In this document: positions 9,247 through 18,667 of the stretch, piece after piece | Layout: each line of letters begins with the position of its first letter | Numbering within the stretch: position 1 is the first letter of the stretch | NCBI GenBank assembly: GCA_016709875.1 | Contig: JADJLZ010000006.1 | Coordinates: 310,001 to 374,000 of the forward strand | DNA from: Planctomycetota bacterium | GTDB taxonomy: Bacteria > Planctomycetota > UBA1135 > GCA-002686595 | Length of the DNA stretch: 64,000 nucleotides | Direction: 5' to 3' | Made by a program: the position numbers and the translations under genes | The notes under the pieces: model-generated | Database searches by the model: none | Told to the model about the DNA's origin: nothing | The model's input: the letters and a program-made list of their open reading frames with translations, nothing else

Positions 9247-10261
9247 CGCGCACGGGTCCTTGGCGCGCGAGCGCTGCGTCGAGCGTGCGGCGAACGTAGA
9301 CGGGGACCATCTCGCGGCGCCACTCGTGATCGCCGGGGACGTTGGGCAACGGATGGCACTGCTTGTAGGCGAGCTGCGCCACGCGCCCGAGCGCGGCGTC
9401 GAGATCGTTCGAGCTCGCGCGCAGCCCAGCGAGCTCCTCGGCCACGCGCCGCACGCGCACGGGCCGCGCCGCGAGCGCGCCGAGCACGAGATCGGCCTCG
9501 GTGATCGCGCCTTGCGCGTCGAGCTCGAGGCGCGCCGCGACGCCCAGCAGCGGGAAGTCGATCGAGCCGCGCTCGCGCAGCTTGCCGTAGGCGCCGCGAT
9601 GGCCCGCGCCGCGCGGCGGCAGGCGGATCTCGGTCAGGATCTCGCCCGACTCGAGCTTCTTGTTCATGGCGCCGTCGGCGAGCCAGAGGTCGGCGATCGG
9701 GACCACGCGCCGCCCGCCCGCGCGCACGAAGACCAGCTCGGCGCCGAGCGTCATCAGCGCCGGCGCGGAGTCGTTCGACGCGGCCGCGACGCACTTCGCG
9801 CCGCCCTCGACCACGTGGCACACGCTGCCGTCCTTCTTGAGGCAGAAGCCCAGCGCCGCTCGCCAGAAGTAGGTCTGGTTGTACCACTGGCAACGCGTGT
9901 CGAGCAGCACGTTGCCGCCCAGCGTGCCCATCGTGCGCAGCTGCGGGCCGGCGACGAGCGAGCAGGCCTGCGCGAGCGCGGGCGCGCGCGCGGCGAGGCG
10001 TGCATCGCCCGCGACCTCATCCAGGCGCGTCATCGAGCCGATCGCGAGCCAGCCGCCCTCGAGCTCGCGCATCCCGCGCAGCTCGCCGAGGCGCTCGAGC
10101 GAGACCACGCGCGCGGGCGTGAAGAGCTCGTGCTTCAGGTTCGGCAGCAGGTCGGTGCCGCCGGCGACGATCAGGCTCTCGACCGACGCGTCGGCGAGCA
10201 GCTCGAGAGCTTCGGCGAGGCTCGCGGGCCGCTCGAGCTCGAACTTGGGCATGCGCAGCAT
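9239..10261 (-). CDS. hcrB: Molybdenum hydroxylase FAD subunit with extra 4Fe-4S loop (4-hydroxybenzoyl-CoA reductase beta type)
   Basis: A 340-residue FAD-binding subunit of the xanthine oxidase family: IVAGGTDLLPNLK and MGTLGGNVLLDTRC are the two flavin motifs. After the second motif there is an insertion with Cys124, Cys140, Cys148 and Cys157. Ordinary CoxM/XdhB subunits lack it. As I recall, 4-hydroxybenzoyl-CoA reductase beta has the same four-Cys spacing (16, 8, 9), ligating a 4Fe-4S cluster that lets the enzyme reduce its aromatic substrate. The ATG overlaps the stop of the Mo subunit (TGATG). The FAD/4Fe-4S assignment is firm; the substrate is inferred. Confidence 0.85.
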   Translation of the reverse strand: MLRMPKFELERPASLAEALELLADASVESLIVAGGTDLLPNLKHELFTPARVVSLERLGELRGMRELEGGWLAIGSMTRLDEVAGDARLAARAPALAQACSLVAGPQLRTMGTLGGNVLLDTRCQWYNQTYFWRAALGFCLKKDGSVCHVVEGGAKCVAAASNDSAPALMTLGAELVFVRAGGRRVVPIADLWLADGAMNKKLESGEILTEIRLPPRGAGHRGAYGKLRERGSIDFPLLGVAARLELDAQGAITEADLVLGALAARPVRVRRVAEELAGLRASSNDLDAALGRVAQLAYKQCHPLPNVPGDHEWRREMVPVYVRRTLDAALARQGPVRDA

Positions 10262-12599
10262 CAGCGTGCCTCCTGCGGGGCCGCGGCCTTGCGCGCGCGC
10301 AACGCGGCGAGCACCTTGCCGGGCGTGAAGGGCAGCTCGCGCAGGCGGATGCCGCAGGCGTCGAAGACCGCGTTGGCGATCGCGGGCAGCGAGGGGTGCA
10401 GCGGGCCTTCGCCGGCCTCTTTCGCGCCGTAGGGGCCCTCGGGATCGAGGCTCTCGACGATCAGCGCGGCGAGCTCGGGCGTGTCGACCGAGGTCGGGAT
10501 GCGGTAGTCGAGCAGGTTCGGACCCGCGTGCAGGCCGAAGCGGTTGAGCGTGTGGTGCTCGAGCAGCGCCTCGGCCACACCCATGTAGGCCGAGCCCTCC
10601 ATCTGGCCGGCGACGATCATCGGGTTGAGCGCGCGGCCGCAGTCGTGCGCGATCCACACGCGCTCGACGCGGATGCGGCCCGTCTGCTCGTCCACTTCGA
10701 CCTCGGCCACGTGGGCGGTGAAGGAGTAGGCCGGCGAGGCGCCGATCGTGCCGCCGCGATAGTCGCCGCCGAGTTGCGGCGTGTTGTACGAGCCCGTCGA
10801 GCCCAGCGTGTCGAAGCGCGCTTCGGCGATCTGGATCGCCTCGGCGCTGCTGATCGAGCGCGCGGGGTCGCCCGAGTCGCTCGCGCGGCCCTCGGCGAGG
10901 TGCACGCGCCCCGGCTCGATCTTCCACTCGAGCGCGAGCGCCTCGACCAGCTGCGCGCGCAACTTGCGCGCGGCGTCGATCGCGGCGTTGCCGACCATGA
11001 AGGTGACGCGGCTGGAGTACGCGCCCAGGTCGACCGGGCACAGGTCGGTGTCGGCCGCGACCACGCGCACCTGATCGAGCGCGAGGCCGAGCTCCTCGGC
11101 GACGACGTAGGCGACCATCGAGTTCGAGCCCTGGCCGATGTCGTTGCCGCCGGTGAAGACCGTGCAGCGGCCCGAGCGCTCGAGCGCGATCTGGATCCCG
11201 GCCTGCGGCATCGGGTTGGGATAGACGGGGTAGTTCGTGCCCGAGATGTACATCGAGCCCGCGACGCCCAGCCCGCGCCCGCGGCCGAGCTTGCCGCGGC
11301 GCTCGCTCCAGCGGCTGGCGCGCGAGACCTCGTCGAGACACTGCAGGAATCCGTTGGAGGTCACGCGCTGGCCGTTGACCGTGCGCACGTGCGAGCCCTG
11401 GAAGTTGCGCCTCCGCAGCTCGATCGGATCGAGCGCGAGCTGCTCGGCGATCTCGTCGAGCTGCACCTCGAAGGCGAAGCGCGGCTGCACCGAGCCGTGG
11501 CCGCGCTTGGGACCGCAGGGCGGCTTGTTGGTGAAGACGCGCGTCGAGTCGAAGCGGTAGCTCTTGAAGTCGTAGGGGCCGGTCAGCAGCTGGCCCGCGT
11601 AGTAGGTCGTGACCAGACCGAAGGAGCTGTACGAGCCGCCGTCGATCAGGATCTTCGCGTCGACCGCGCTGATCCTCCCCTCGCGCGAGACGCCGGTCTT
11701 GTAGTGCATCTGCATCGGATGGCGGCCGCGGTGCGCGTAGAAGACCTCTTCGCGCGTCCAGAGCATCTTGACCGGCCGGCCGGTGAGCATGGCGAGCTTC
11801 GAGACGGTGAACTCGAGGCTGAAGGGGTCGGACTTGCCGCCGAAGGCGCCGCCCAGGCAGGGCTGCACGACGCGGATGCGCTGCGCGGGGAGCTCGAGCA
11901 CGCGCGAGAGCGCGCGCTGCACGTAGTGCGTGATCTGCGTCGAGGACCAGAGCGTGAGCAGCCCGTCCGCGCCGACCTGAGCCACCGCGCAGTGCGGCTC
12001 GATGGGGGCGTGCGTCGTGCCATGGAAGGAGTAGTCGCCTTCGACGACGAGCTGCGCCGCCGCGAGCTCCGCGTCGACGTCGCCGAAGGCGAGCTCGACG
12101 TGCTTGCTGATGTTGCCGGTCTTGTGACCCTCGTGGATCGCAGGGTCGTGGCGCTCGAGCGCCTCGCGCGGATCGAGGTAGGCGTGCAGCCGTTCGTACT
12201 CGACGCGGATCAACTTGAGCGCGGCGTTGGCCGTGTCCTCGTCGATCGCCGCGACGGCCGCGACCGGATCGCCGATGAAACGCACCTTGTCGAGCGCGAG
12301 CGCGTTCTCGTCCTGCGTCCAAGGGATCACGCCGTACTTGATCGGCAGGTCGCGCCCGCTGATCACGGCATGCACGCCCGGGAGCGCGAGCGCCTGCGAG
12401 GCGTCGATCGAGAGGATGCGCGCGTGCGCGTGCGGGCTGCGCAGCGTCTTGGCGTGCAGCATGCCCGGCAGCGCGATGTCGTCGGCGTAGACCGCCGTAC
12501 CGGTCGCCTTGGCCAGGCCGTCGACCTTGCGGTTGGGCTTGCCCACGACGTGGAAAGCGCCCCAGGGTGCGCCGACACCGTGCGGGTCGCGCGCTGCCA

Positions 12600-12600
<1 letters not shown>
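10261..12600 (-). CDS. hcrA: Molybdopterin-binding catalytic subunit (4-hydroxybenzoyl-CoA reductase alpha type)
   Basis: A 779-residue large subunit of a xanthine-oxidase-family enzyme. It starts with the a/b hammerhead domain (residues ~20-130, KVDGLAKATGTAVYADDI). The molybdopterin cytosine dinucleotide loops follow, including QPCLGGAFGGKSDPF and TGGNDIGQGSNSM. The expected catalytic Glu is near the C terminus in GAKEAGEGPLHPSLPAIANA, a form closer to 4-hydroxybenzoyl-CoA reductase than to xanthine dehydrogenase. It sits between the 2Fe-2S and FAD subunits with stop/start overlaps on both sides. No CoA ligase is visible nearby, so the substrate remains uncertain. Confidence 0.88.
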
Positions 12601-13151
<551 letters not shown>

Positions 13152-13197
13152 GGGCGCATTCTCACCGCACTCGGGGCGAGGGACAAGCTCGCGATGC

Positions 13198-13809
13198 CTA
13201 CGAAGCCTCGTGGCGGACGAAGCGCGACCAGCTCTGGCGGATCGACTCCTGGCCGAGCTCGAAGAGCGGCGTCCAGCGCGGCTGCTGGGGGTGCGAGAGC
13301 AGCAGCATCCCGGCCTGGGCCGGCGTGCGGTTGCGCTTGCGGTGGTTGCAGCGCCGGCAGGAGAGCACGCAGTTCTCCCAGCTCGTGCGCCCGCCCTGCG
13401 AGCGCGGCACGATGTGGTCGATCGAGAGCTCCGGAGTGCCAGGTCGCGAACCGCAGTACTGGCACGTGTGGCGATCGCGGCGGAAGAGGTTGCGCCGGCA
13501 GAAGGGCGCGAGCATCACGGGCACGCCCTTGTAGCGTGTCAGCACGATCGTCTCGGGCGCGCGGATCGGCTTGCGCACCGTGCGCACGCTGGATTCCTGC
13601 GGGCGGACCTCTTGTTCGATCCAGCGCTCGAATTCGTAGAGCTCGAAGGTGTCGGAGTCGAGCGCGCGCGCCGCACCGGTGAACATCAGGTGCAGCGCGT
13701 GTCGAACTGGAACCGTCCGCAGCGCGACCCACGACTCGTTGAGCACGAGCGAGGGCTGGTGCAGGACACTTGGGATGTGGATTCCCGGTGGCATGGCGAG
13801 GCGATTCAT
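13198..13809 (-). CDS. HNH endonuclease family protein
   Basis: A 203-residue protein with a C-terminal HNH nuclease domain. A zinc pair CQYCG is followed by LSIDHIVPRSQGG (the H-N-H core) and a second pair CRRCNHRKRNRTP. The first ~100 residues (VLNESWVALRTVPVRHALHL) are the usual N-terminal part of the chromosomal, stand-alone HNH proteins found in many bacteria. It is not embedded in an intron or intein. The biological role is unknown. It is divergent from the flavoprotein fusion gene. Confidence 0.9.
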   Translation of the reverse strand: MNRLAMPPGIHIPSVLHQPSLVLNESWVALRTVPVRHALHLMFTGAARALDSDTFELYEFERWIEQEVRPQESSVRTVRKPIRAPETIVLTRYKGVPVMLAPFCRRNLFRRDRHTCQYCGSRPGTPELSIDHIVPRSQGGRTSWENCVLSCRRCNHRKRNRTPAQAGMLLLSHPQQPRWTPLFELGQESIRQSWSRFVRHEAS

Positions 13810-13942
13810 CCTGCACCAGGATTCCGCGCTTGTCGACCCCCGCCGGACTGGACGCGCGCGCTCGCAGACCTGAGGCTTTGTACGTCACGCGGGCAGACCC
13901 CGCGCGTAGTCCCGCGCTCGATCTCCCCCCCCCGGATCCCGA

Positions 13943-16189
13943 ATGCTCCACCTCCTTCGCCGCTACACGCACTGGCTGCACACCCGTTGGCCGGCCGGAA
14001 CCGTCGAGCGCCTGCCCGAGGTGCGCGAGGACGGCAGCACCGCCGTCCCCGGCCTGTACGTGGTCGGCGACCTGACCGGCATCCCGTTGCTCAAGTTCAG
14101 CGCCGACAGCGGCGCGCGCGCGGTCCAGACGATCGCCGCCGACCCGCAGTTCCAGAAGGAACGCGCTGCCGGCGGGCTCGACCTCGCCATCGTCGGCGGG
14201 GGCGTGTCGGGCATGGCGGCGGCGCTCGAGGCGCGCAAATTGGGCCTCTCCTTCGAAGTCCTCGAGGCCTCCGAGCCCTTCTCGACGCTGGTCAACTTTC
14301 CCAAGCGCAAGCCGATCTACGCCTACCCGACGCAGATGCGGCCCGCGGGCGAGCTCGAGTTCAAAGCCGACGTCAAGGAGCCGCTGGTCGAGGAACTGCT
14401 CGCCCAGACGGCTGCGATCGCGACGCGCAAGGCGCGCGTGGAACGCATCGCGCGCAGCGGCGGGGGACTCGAACTGCAACTCGCCGGCGCGGAACCGCTG
14501 CGCGCGCGGCGGGCCATCGTCGCGATCGGACGCGCAGGCAACTTCCGCAAGCTCGGCGTGCCCGGCGAGGAGTCCGGCAAGGTCTTCAACCGCCTGCACG
14601 ACCCCAAGGAGTTCGCCGGACAGCGCGTGCTCGTCGTCGGCGGCGGCGACAGTGCGCTCGAGAGCGCGATCGCGCTCTGTGATGCGGGGGCGCAGGTGAC
14701 GCTCTCCTACCGCGGTGCGGAACTCGCGCGGCCCAAGCCCGAGAACCAGGAGCGTCTGGCCGCGCTCGGCGAGCAGATCGCGCGCAGGCCCGCGAGCCGC
14801 GTGCAGGCGATCGAGCCGGGCGAGGTGCGCCTCGCGCTCGAGGGTGGCCGCGAGGAGCGCCTGCCCAACGACGTCGTCTTCGCGCTGATCGGGCGCGAGG
14901 CGCCGCTCGAGTTCTTCCGCAAGTCCGGCGTGCCGATCCGCGGCGAATACGGGCCGAAAAATTGGATCGCGCTGGCCCTGATCCTCGCCGCCGCCTTCCT
15001 CGTCTACCACTGGAAGAAGACCGGCGTGTACTTCGGCATCGGTGAGGCCTTCCAGCGCAAGGGCTGGTTTCCCTACGGCGTGCCCGCGTGGTGGGAATCT
15101 CTCGGCGGCGCCTTCGCCGACAAGCACACGCTGCTCGGCACGCTCAAGATCACGCTCGGCGAGCCGGGTTTCTACTACTCGCTCGTCTACTGCGTGATCA
15201 TCGCGCTCTTCGGCTGGAAGCGCGTGCGACGGCGCAACACGCCCTACGTCCGCCTGCAGACGATCTCGCTCGCGGTGGTGCAGATCGTGCCGCTCTTCCT
15301 GCTGCCCTACGTGATCCTGCCCTGGATGGGCAACAACGGTCTCTTCGACCATGGCGCCCTCGCGAGTTTCGCCGACACCTTCTTCCCGCGCGCCGACTAC
15401 GGCCACGGCCGCGAATACTGGCGCGCCTTCGGCTTCGTGCTCGCCTGGCCGCTCTTCTTCTGGAACGTCTTCACCGAGCAGCCGATGTGGGGCTGGCTCG
15501 CGCTCAGCCTGTTCCAGACCTTCGTCGTGATCCCGTTGATCGTGCGCAAGTGGGGCAAGGGCGCCTACTGCGGCTGGATCTGCTCCTGCGGCGCGCTGGC
15601 CGAGACACTCGGCGACACCCAGCGCTCGAAGATGCCGCACGGCCCGCGCTGGAACCGGCTCAACATGATCGGGCAGGTCTTCCTCGCGCTCGCCTTCGTG
15701 CTGCTCGTCTCGCGCAGCCTCGCCTGGGCCTTCCCCAGTTCGCCCTTCGGTGCCATCTTCGATTTCGTCTTCAAGAAGGCCCCGGTCTTCAACTACGTCT
15801 GGTTCGTCGACCTGCTTTGGGCCGGCATCATCGGCGTCGGCTTCTACTGGCACTTCTCCGGCCGCGTCTGGTGCCGATTCGCCTGCCCGCTCGCCGCCCT
15901 GATGCACATCTACGCGCGCTTCACGCGCTTCCGCATCCTCTCCGAGAAGAAGAAGTGCATCTCGTGCAACGTCTGCACCTCCGTCTGCCACCAGGGCATC
16001 GACGTGATGAACTTCGCCAACAAGGGCCTGCCCATGGCCGATCCCGAGTGCGTGCGCTGCTCCGCCTGCGTCTCTTCCTGCCCGACCGGCGTCCTCGCCT
16101 TCGGCGAGATCGATCCGGCGACCGGCGAGGAACTGCGCCGCGACAAACTCGCCGCCTCGGCCGTGCAGATGGCCGAATCGGGCCGCTAG
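13943..16189 (+). CDS. Fusion: thioredoxin-reductase-like flavoprotein + polytopic membrane polyferredoxin
   Basis: A 748-residue membrane electron-transfer protein. The flavoprotein part is unusual in order. A GLYVVGDLTG segment, normally the C-terminal FAD motif, is at residues 37-46. The N-terminal-type FAD motif GGGVSG follows at 85-90, and the NAD(P) motif GGGDSA at 233-238. There is no CxxC redox-active pair. From ~341 come about six membrane segments with the NapH/CcoG-type motifs CGWICSCG (~542) and CRFACPLA (~643). Two 4Fe-4S ferredoxin sites end it: CISCNVCTSVC at ~672 and CVRCSACVSSCP at ~703. I infer NAD(P)H-to-Fe-S electron transfer at the membrane. Confidence 0.85.
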   Translation: MLHLLRRYTHWLHTRWPAGTVERLPEVREDGSTAVPGLYVVGDLTGIPLLKFSADSGARAVQTIAADPQFQKERAAGGLDLAIVGGGVSGMAAALEARKLGLSFEVLEASEPFSTLVNFPKRKPIYAYPTQMRPAGELEFKADVKEPLVEELLAQTAAIATRKARVERIARSGGGLELQLAGAEPLRARRAIVAIGRAGNFRKLGVPGEESGKVFNRLHDPKEFAGQRVLVVGGGDSALESAIALCDAGAQVTLSYRGAELARPKPENQERLAALGEQIARRPASRVQAIEPGEVRLALEGGREERLPNDVVFALIGREAPLEFFRKSGVPIRGEYGPKNWIALALILAAAFLVYHWKKTGVYFGIGEAFQRKGWFPYGVPAWWESLGGAFADKHTLLGTLKITLGEPGFYYSLVYCVIIALFGWKRVRRRNTPYVRLQTISLAVVQIVPLFLLPYVILPWMGNNGLFDHGALASFADTFFPRADYGHGREYWRAFGFVLAWPLFFWNVFTEQPMWGWLALSLFQTFVVIPLIVRKWGKGAYCGWICSCGALAETLGDTQRSKMPHGPRWNRLNMIGQVFLALAFVLLVSRSLAWAFPSSPFGAIFDFVFKKAPVFNYVWFVDLLWAGIIGVGFYWHFSGRVWCRFACPLAALMHIYARFTRFRILSEKKKCISCNVCTSVCHQGIDVMNFANKGLPMADPECVRCSACVSSCPTGVLAFGEIDPATGEELRRDKLAASAVQMAESGR

Positions 16190-16193
16190 CGCC

Positions 16194-16307
16194 TCAAGCC
16201 TTCGCGACCGAGCGACTGTCGCGCGCGAAGATCATCAGCAACAGCACCGGCATCATCATGACCACCGGTCCGAGAGCGAGCAGCGCCAGAAAGATCCATC
16301 CGTTCAT
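16194..16307 (-). CDS. Tiny single-span membrane protein (37 aa)
   Basis: A 37-residue open frame beginning MNGWIFLALLALG. It has one long hydrophobic segment (residues ~4-28, Met/Leu-rich) and a short basic tail (RDSRSVAKA). A good Shine-Dalgarno (GGAGAA, 8 bases before the ATG) supports translation. It follows a second tiny membrane protein by 16 bases on the same strand and converges with the flavoprotein/polyferredoxin gene 4 bases away. Such small proteins are often subunits of respiratory complexes, but I cannot assign a family. Confidence 0.55.
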   Translation of the reverse strand: MNGWIFLALLALGPVVMMMPVLLLMIFARDSRSVAKA

Positions 16308-16323
16308 CGCAGTTTCTCCGTGC

Positions 16324-16440
16324 TCAGACGCCCGGCCCCTTGTGGATGCGCACCAGTGCGCTGACGAAGAGGGCGATCAAGGCGCCCACGAAGAACGCGA
16401 AGGGGACGAGAGCGGTAAGGCTGGCTTGGGTTGAGGTCAT
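16324..16440 (-). CDS. Tiny single-span membrane protein (38 aa)
   Basis: A 38-residue open frame, MTSTQASLTALVPFAFF at the start, with one hydrophobic span (residues ~9-30) and the tail RIHKGPGV. A GGAGA Shine-Dalgarno lies 6 bases before the ATG. Together with the neighbouring 37-residue frame it forms a two-gene unit. The Ser/Thr-rich N terminus and basic C terminus give the same orientation preference in both proteins. Function is unknown. Confidence 0.55.
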   Translation of the reverse strand: MTSTQASLTALVPFAFFVGALIALFVSALVRIHKGPGV

Positions 16441-16527
16441 CGGCGTCTCCGGGCCATACAGTCGCTGTTCTTGGGAGGGGGGGCGATTCGCTGAGGGGCG
16501 CACCTTCGGAGGCCATGGTGCGTAGGG

Positions 16528-16550
16528 GACTCTGCCGCCCTTCGCTGTGC
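16528..16550 (+). repeat. Left terminal inverted repeat of the insertion sequence
   Basis: These 23 bases are the exact reverse complement of 17649-17671. The outer end is GACTCTGCC and the inner end GCTGTGC. The match stops precisely at the inner side, as expected of a defined transposase binding end. Confidence 0.9.
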
Positions 16551-16641
16551 AGAAAATCGGTCCGGCGCGCGCAACCTTCGCCTCATCCGAGCGTCTTCCG
16601 TGTGGACGCGCCTCTCCCGGGCGCGCCGAGGAGGACGCCCG

Positions 16642-17678
16642 ATGGAATTTCGCCCAGATCACTGCCCCTGCGAAGAACCCAATGTGCCGGCTCCGCCGGC
16701 TTCCAGTACCAACGCCGCGGCCACTACACGCGCGCCTGTGACGGCCGTCGCGTGCAGCGCTTCCAGTGCAAGGCCTGCAAGCGCACGTTCTCGACGCAGA
16801 CGTTTCGCGTCGACTACGGCCTGAAACGCGTCTCACTCGACGTGAAGATCTTCCTCGCGCTGATCTCGAAGGTGACGCAGCGCCAGATCGCGAAGACGCA
16901 CCATTGCACGCTGCGCACGAGTCGCGCGGCGGCTGGATCTCTTCGGCAGCAGGCCGCGGCTTCCACGAGTGGCGCATGCGCATGCGCGGGATCGCGACGC
17001 CCTGGGAGGGGCAGTTCCAGCTCGACGAGCTCGAGACCTTCGAGCACAACCGCCGCTTGAAACCCGTCACCGTGCCGGTGCTCGTGCACAAGCCGAGCTA
17101 CTGCATCCTGCACGCGGAGGTGGGCACGCTTCCAGCGCGGAAACCGCTCTCGAAAGCGAATCTGGCGAAGCTCGCGCGCTACGAGAAGCTCGAGGGCGAT
17201 GTCACGCGCAAGAGCGAGTCACGCGAGAAGATGACGCGCTGCTTCGAGGTGCTCGCGCGCGTCTGCGATCCGAAAGCGAAGGTCTTTGTCGGCACCGACG
17301 AAAAGCACACCTACGGCGTCGCGCTGAAGCGCCTCTTCGGCGCGGCTCGTGCACCAGAAGACGCACTCGAGCGTGCCGCGCAGCTACAAGAACCCGCTTT
17401 TCCTGATCAACCACACCTTCGCGATGCTGCGCGACAACTTGAGCCGGCTCGTGCGGCGCAACTGGGGCGCATCGAAAAAGCGCGAGAAGCTCGAGAGCCA
17501 CCTGTGGATCTACGTCGCCTGGCGCAACTACGTGCGGCCGATCACCAACCGCAATCACACGCAGACCGCGGCGATGGTCGCGGGGCTTTGCCCGCGCATG
17601 CTCGAGGTGACCGATCTGCTCGCGGTCAGGATGTTCGAAACCAAGCGCGCACAGCGAAGGGCGGCAGAGTCTCGTTAG
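16642..17678 (+). pseudogene. Transposase, interrupted by at least four frameshifts
   Basis: The coding signal moves between frames. It starts at ATG 16642 (MEFRPDHCPCEEP, after a GAGGA site), then shows a zinc-ribbon region with RRGHYTRACDGRRVQRF and CKACKRTFS. An HTH-like part follows in two frames (VTQRQIAKTHH, then VARRLDLFG). Next is FQLDELETFEHNRRLKPVT, with the presumed catalytic Asp/Glu, and a third section LINHTFAMLRDNLSRLVRRNW with WIYVAWRNYVRP at the C terminus. Intact relatives are single proteins of ~330-350 residues. Shifts fall near 16685, 16915, 16950 and 17345. The protein sequence is otherwise well preserved, so the shifts are recent or are sequencing errors. Confidence 0.8.
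17649..17671 (-). repeat. Right terminal inverted repeat of the insertion sequence
   Basis: These 23 bases are the exact reverse complement of 16528-16550. The repeat also encodes the last residues of the transposase; its stop codon TAG (17676-17678) comes from the flanking DNA just outside the repeat. Confidence 0.9.
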
Positions 17679-18667
17679 GGGAAGGGATCGAGGCCCACAA
17701 TCCGCTCCCCCTCCTCCCTCACCCGAAACAACCGCGCCCGTTCCGGGCTCTCGCCCAGTTCCCGGAAGCGCTGCTTGTCGAAGCGCGCGAGGTAGTCGCG
17801 GGTCTGCACGCCGGTGCGCGTGCACAGGTCCAGTCGGGCGCGTCCCTTTTCCATGCGCGGCCTGCCGAGGACACGTCCGACGTCGGCGGGGGTGGTGTCT
17901 GGCTGGGCGGTGGCGAGTGCGAGGAAGGAGTAGGGGAGCGAACGCAGATCGATGCCCAGTTCGCGCGAGGCGCGGGTCCAGAACCCGTCTTGGAAGACCG
18001 AGCGGGGCGGGGTCGCGAAGTGGTGGCACCAATCGCGTTCGTGGCCGGGGGCGAGCAGGCCGCAGGTGTCGCGGTGGGGACAGGGGGCGATGACGTCGAA
18101 GCGCGTTCGCAGTTCCTCGCGCAGGGTGACGAGAGCGCGCGCGCTGGCCTGGTGGCCGGGTTCGAGCCAGACGATGCTGTGTGCGCGGCTGCACAGCTCG
18201 AGGAGTTCGGTGCGGTCGGCGCTGCCGGTCTCGTCGAGGACGTGGGAGAGCAGCAGCAGGTCGCAGGTGGCCGGCAGCTCCTCGTGGATGCGCGCGGAGC
18301 CGGCGAGGGGGCGCACGCGTTCGGCTGCGAATTGCGCGGCGGGCAGCGAGCGGTCGACCAGGTGCAGGTCGGTCAGGCCGTCGGCGCCGAAGTGTTCGAG
18401 CCAGGCACGCGCGGCGCCGCCCGTGCCGCAGCCCCAGTCGAGGATCACGGCGGGAGCGCGCGGGAAGGCGCGCGACTCGAGTTCGTCGAGCACGGCAGCC
18501 CAGCGCCAACCGATGCGGCGCGCGAAGGTGGCGTCGTAGAGCTCGAGGTCGCGCTCGGAGCCCCAGTAGTCGGAGAGCGCGTCGCCAGTCGTGGTTTCGC
18601 CGCGTTCGAGGAAGGCGGAGCGCAGCTCGCGCAGTCGATCCCAGTCTTCGGGCCGGAGGTCGTTCAT
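17675..18667 (-). CDS. Rsm22-like SAM-dependent methyltransferase
   Basis: A 330-residue class I methyltransferase. The SAM motif is VILDWGCGTGGAARAWLEHF (residues ~74-93). The Cys/His cluster CPHRDTCGLL...DWCHHF in the middle is typical of the Rsm22 family, whose members are associated with the small ribosomal subunit and can carry an Fe-S cluster. Other family marks are DLLLLSHVLDE and LPYSFLALA. An insertion sequence ends 4 bases beyond its stop codon, and the two stop codons overlap, so the last residues could have been changed by the insertion. Confidence 0.85.
   Translation of the reverse strand: MNDLRPEDWDRLRELRSAFLERGETTTGDALSDYWGSERDLELYDATFARRIGWRWAAVLDELESRAFPRAPAVILDWGCGTGGAARAWLEHFGADGLTDLHLVDRSLPAAQFAAERVRPLAGSARIHEELPATCDLLLLSHVLDETGSADRTELLELCSRAHSIVWLEPGHQASARALVTLREELRTRFDVIAPCPHRDTCGLLAPGHERDWCHHFATPPRSVFQDGFWTRASRELGIDLRSLPYSFLALATAQPDTTPADVGRVLGRPRMEKGRARLDLCTRTGVQTRDYLARFDKQRFRELGESPERARLFRVREEGERIVGLDPFP

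Larger units (their letters stand above)
16528..17671 (+). mobile_element. Insertion sequence with 23-bp perfect terminal inverted repeats
   Basis: A 1144-base element bounded by identical 23-base inverted repeats (16528-16550 and 17649-17671; outer end GACTCTGCC). It contains one transposase coding region in the + direction, broken by frameshifts. No clean target duplication is seen; CGTAGGG on the left and CGTTAGGG on the right of the element are a near match. The right end lies 4 bases from the stop codon of the Rsm22-like gene. The transposase type (zinc ribbon plus an FDE-type catalytic motif) is common in planctomycetes; I do not assign an IS family. Confidence 0.85.

Noticed and set aside
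13198..13809. Homing endonuclease or group I intron
   Set aside because: The HNH protein stands alone between intact genes, with no intron structure or split host gene.
16642..17678. Programmed -1 frameshifting of the transposase, as known for some IS families
   Set aside because: Four or more shifts in both directions, none at an A-rich slippery site, do not fit a single programmed event.
16521..17680. Target site duplication of the insertion sequence
   Set aside because: Only a near match (CGTAGGG and CGTTAGGG, at different distances from the ends) is seen, not enough to annotate.
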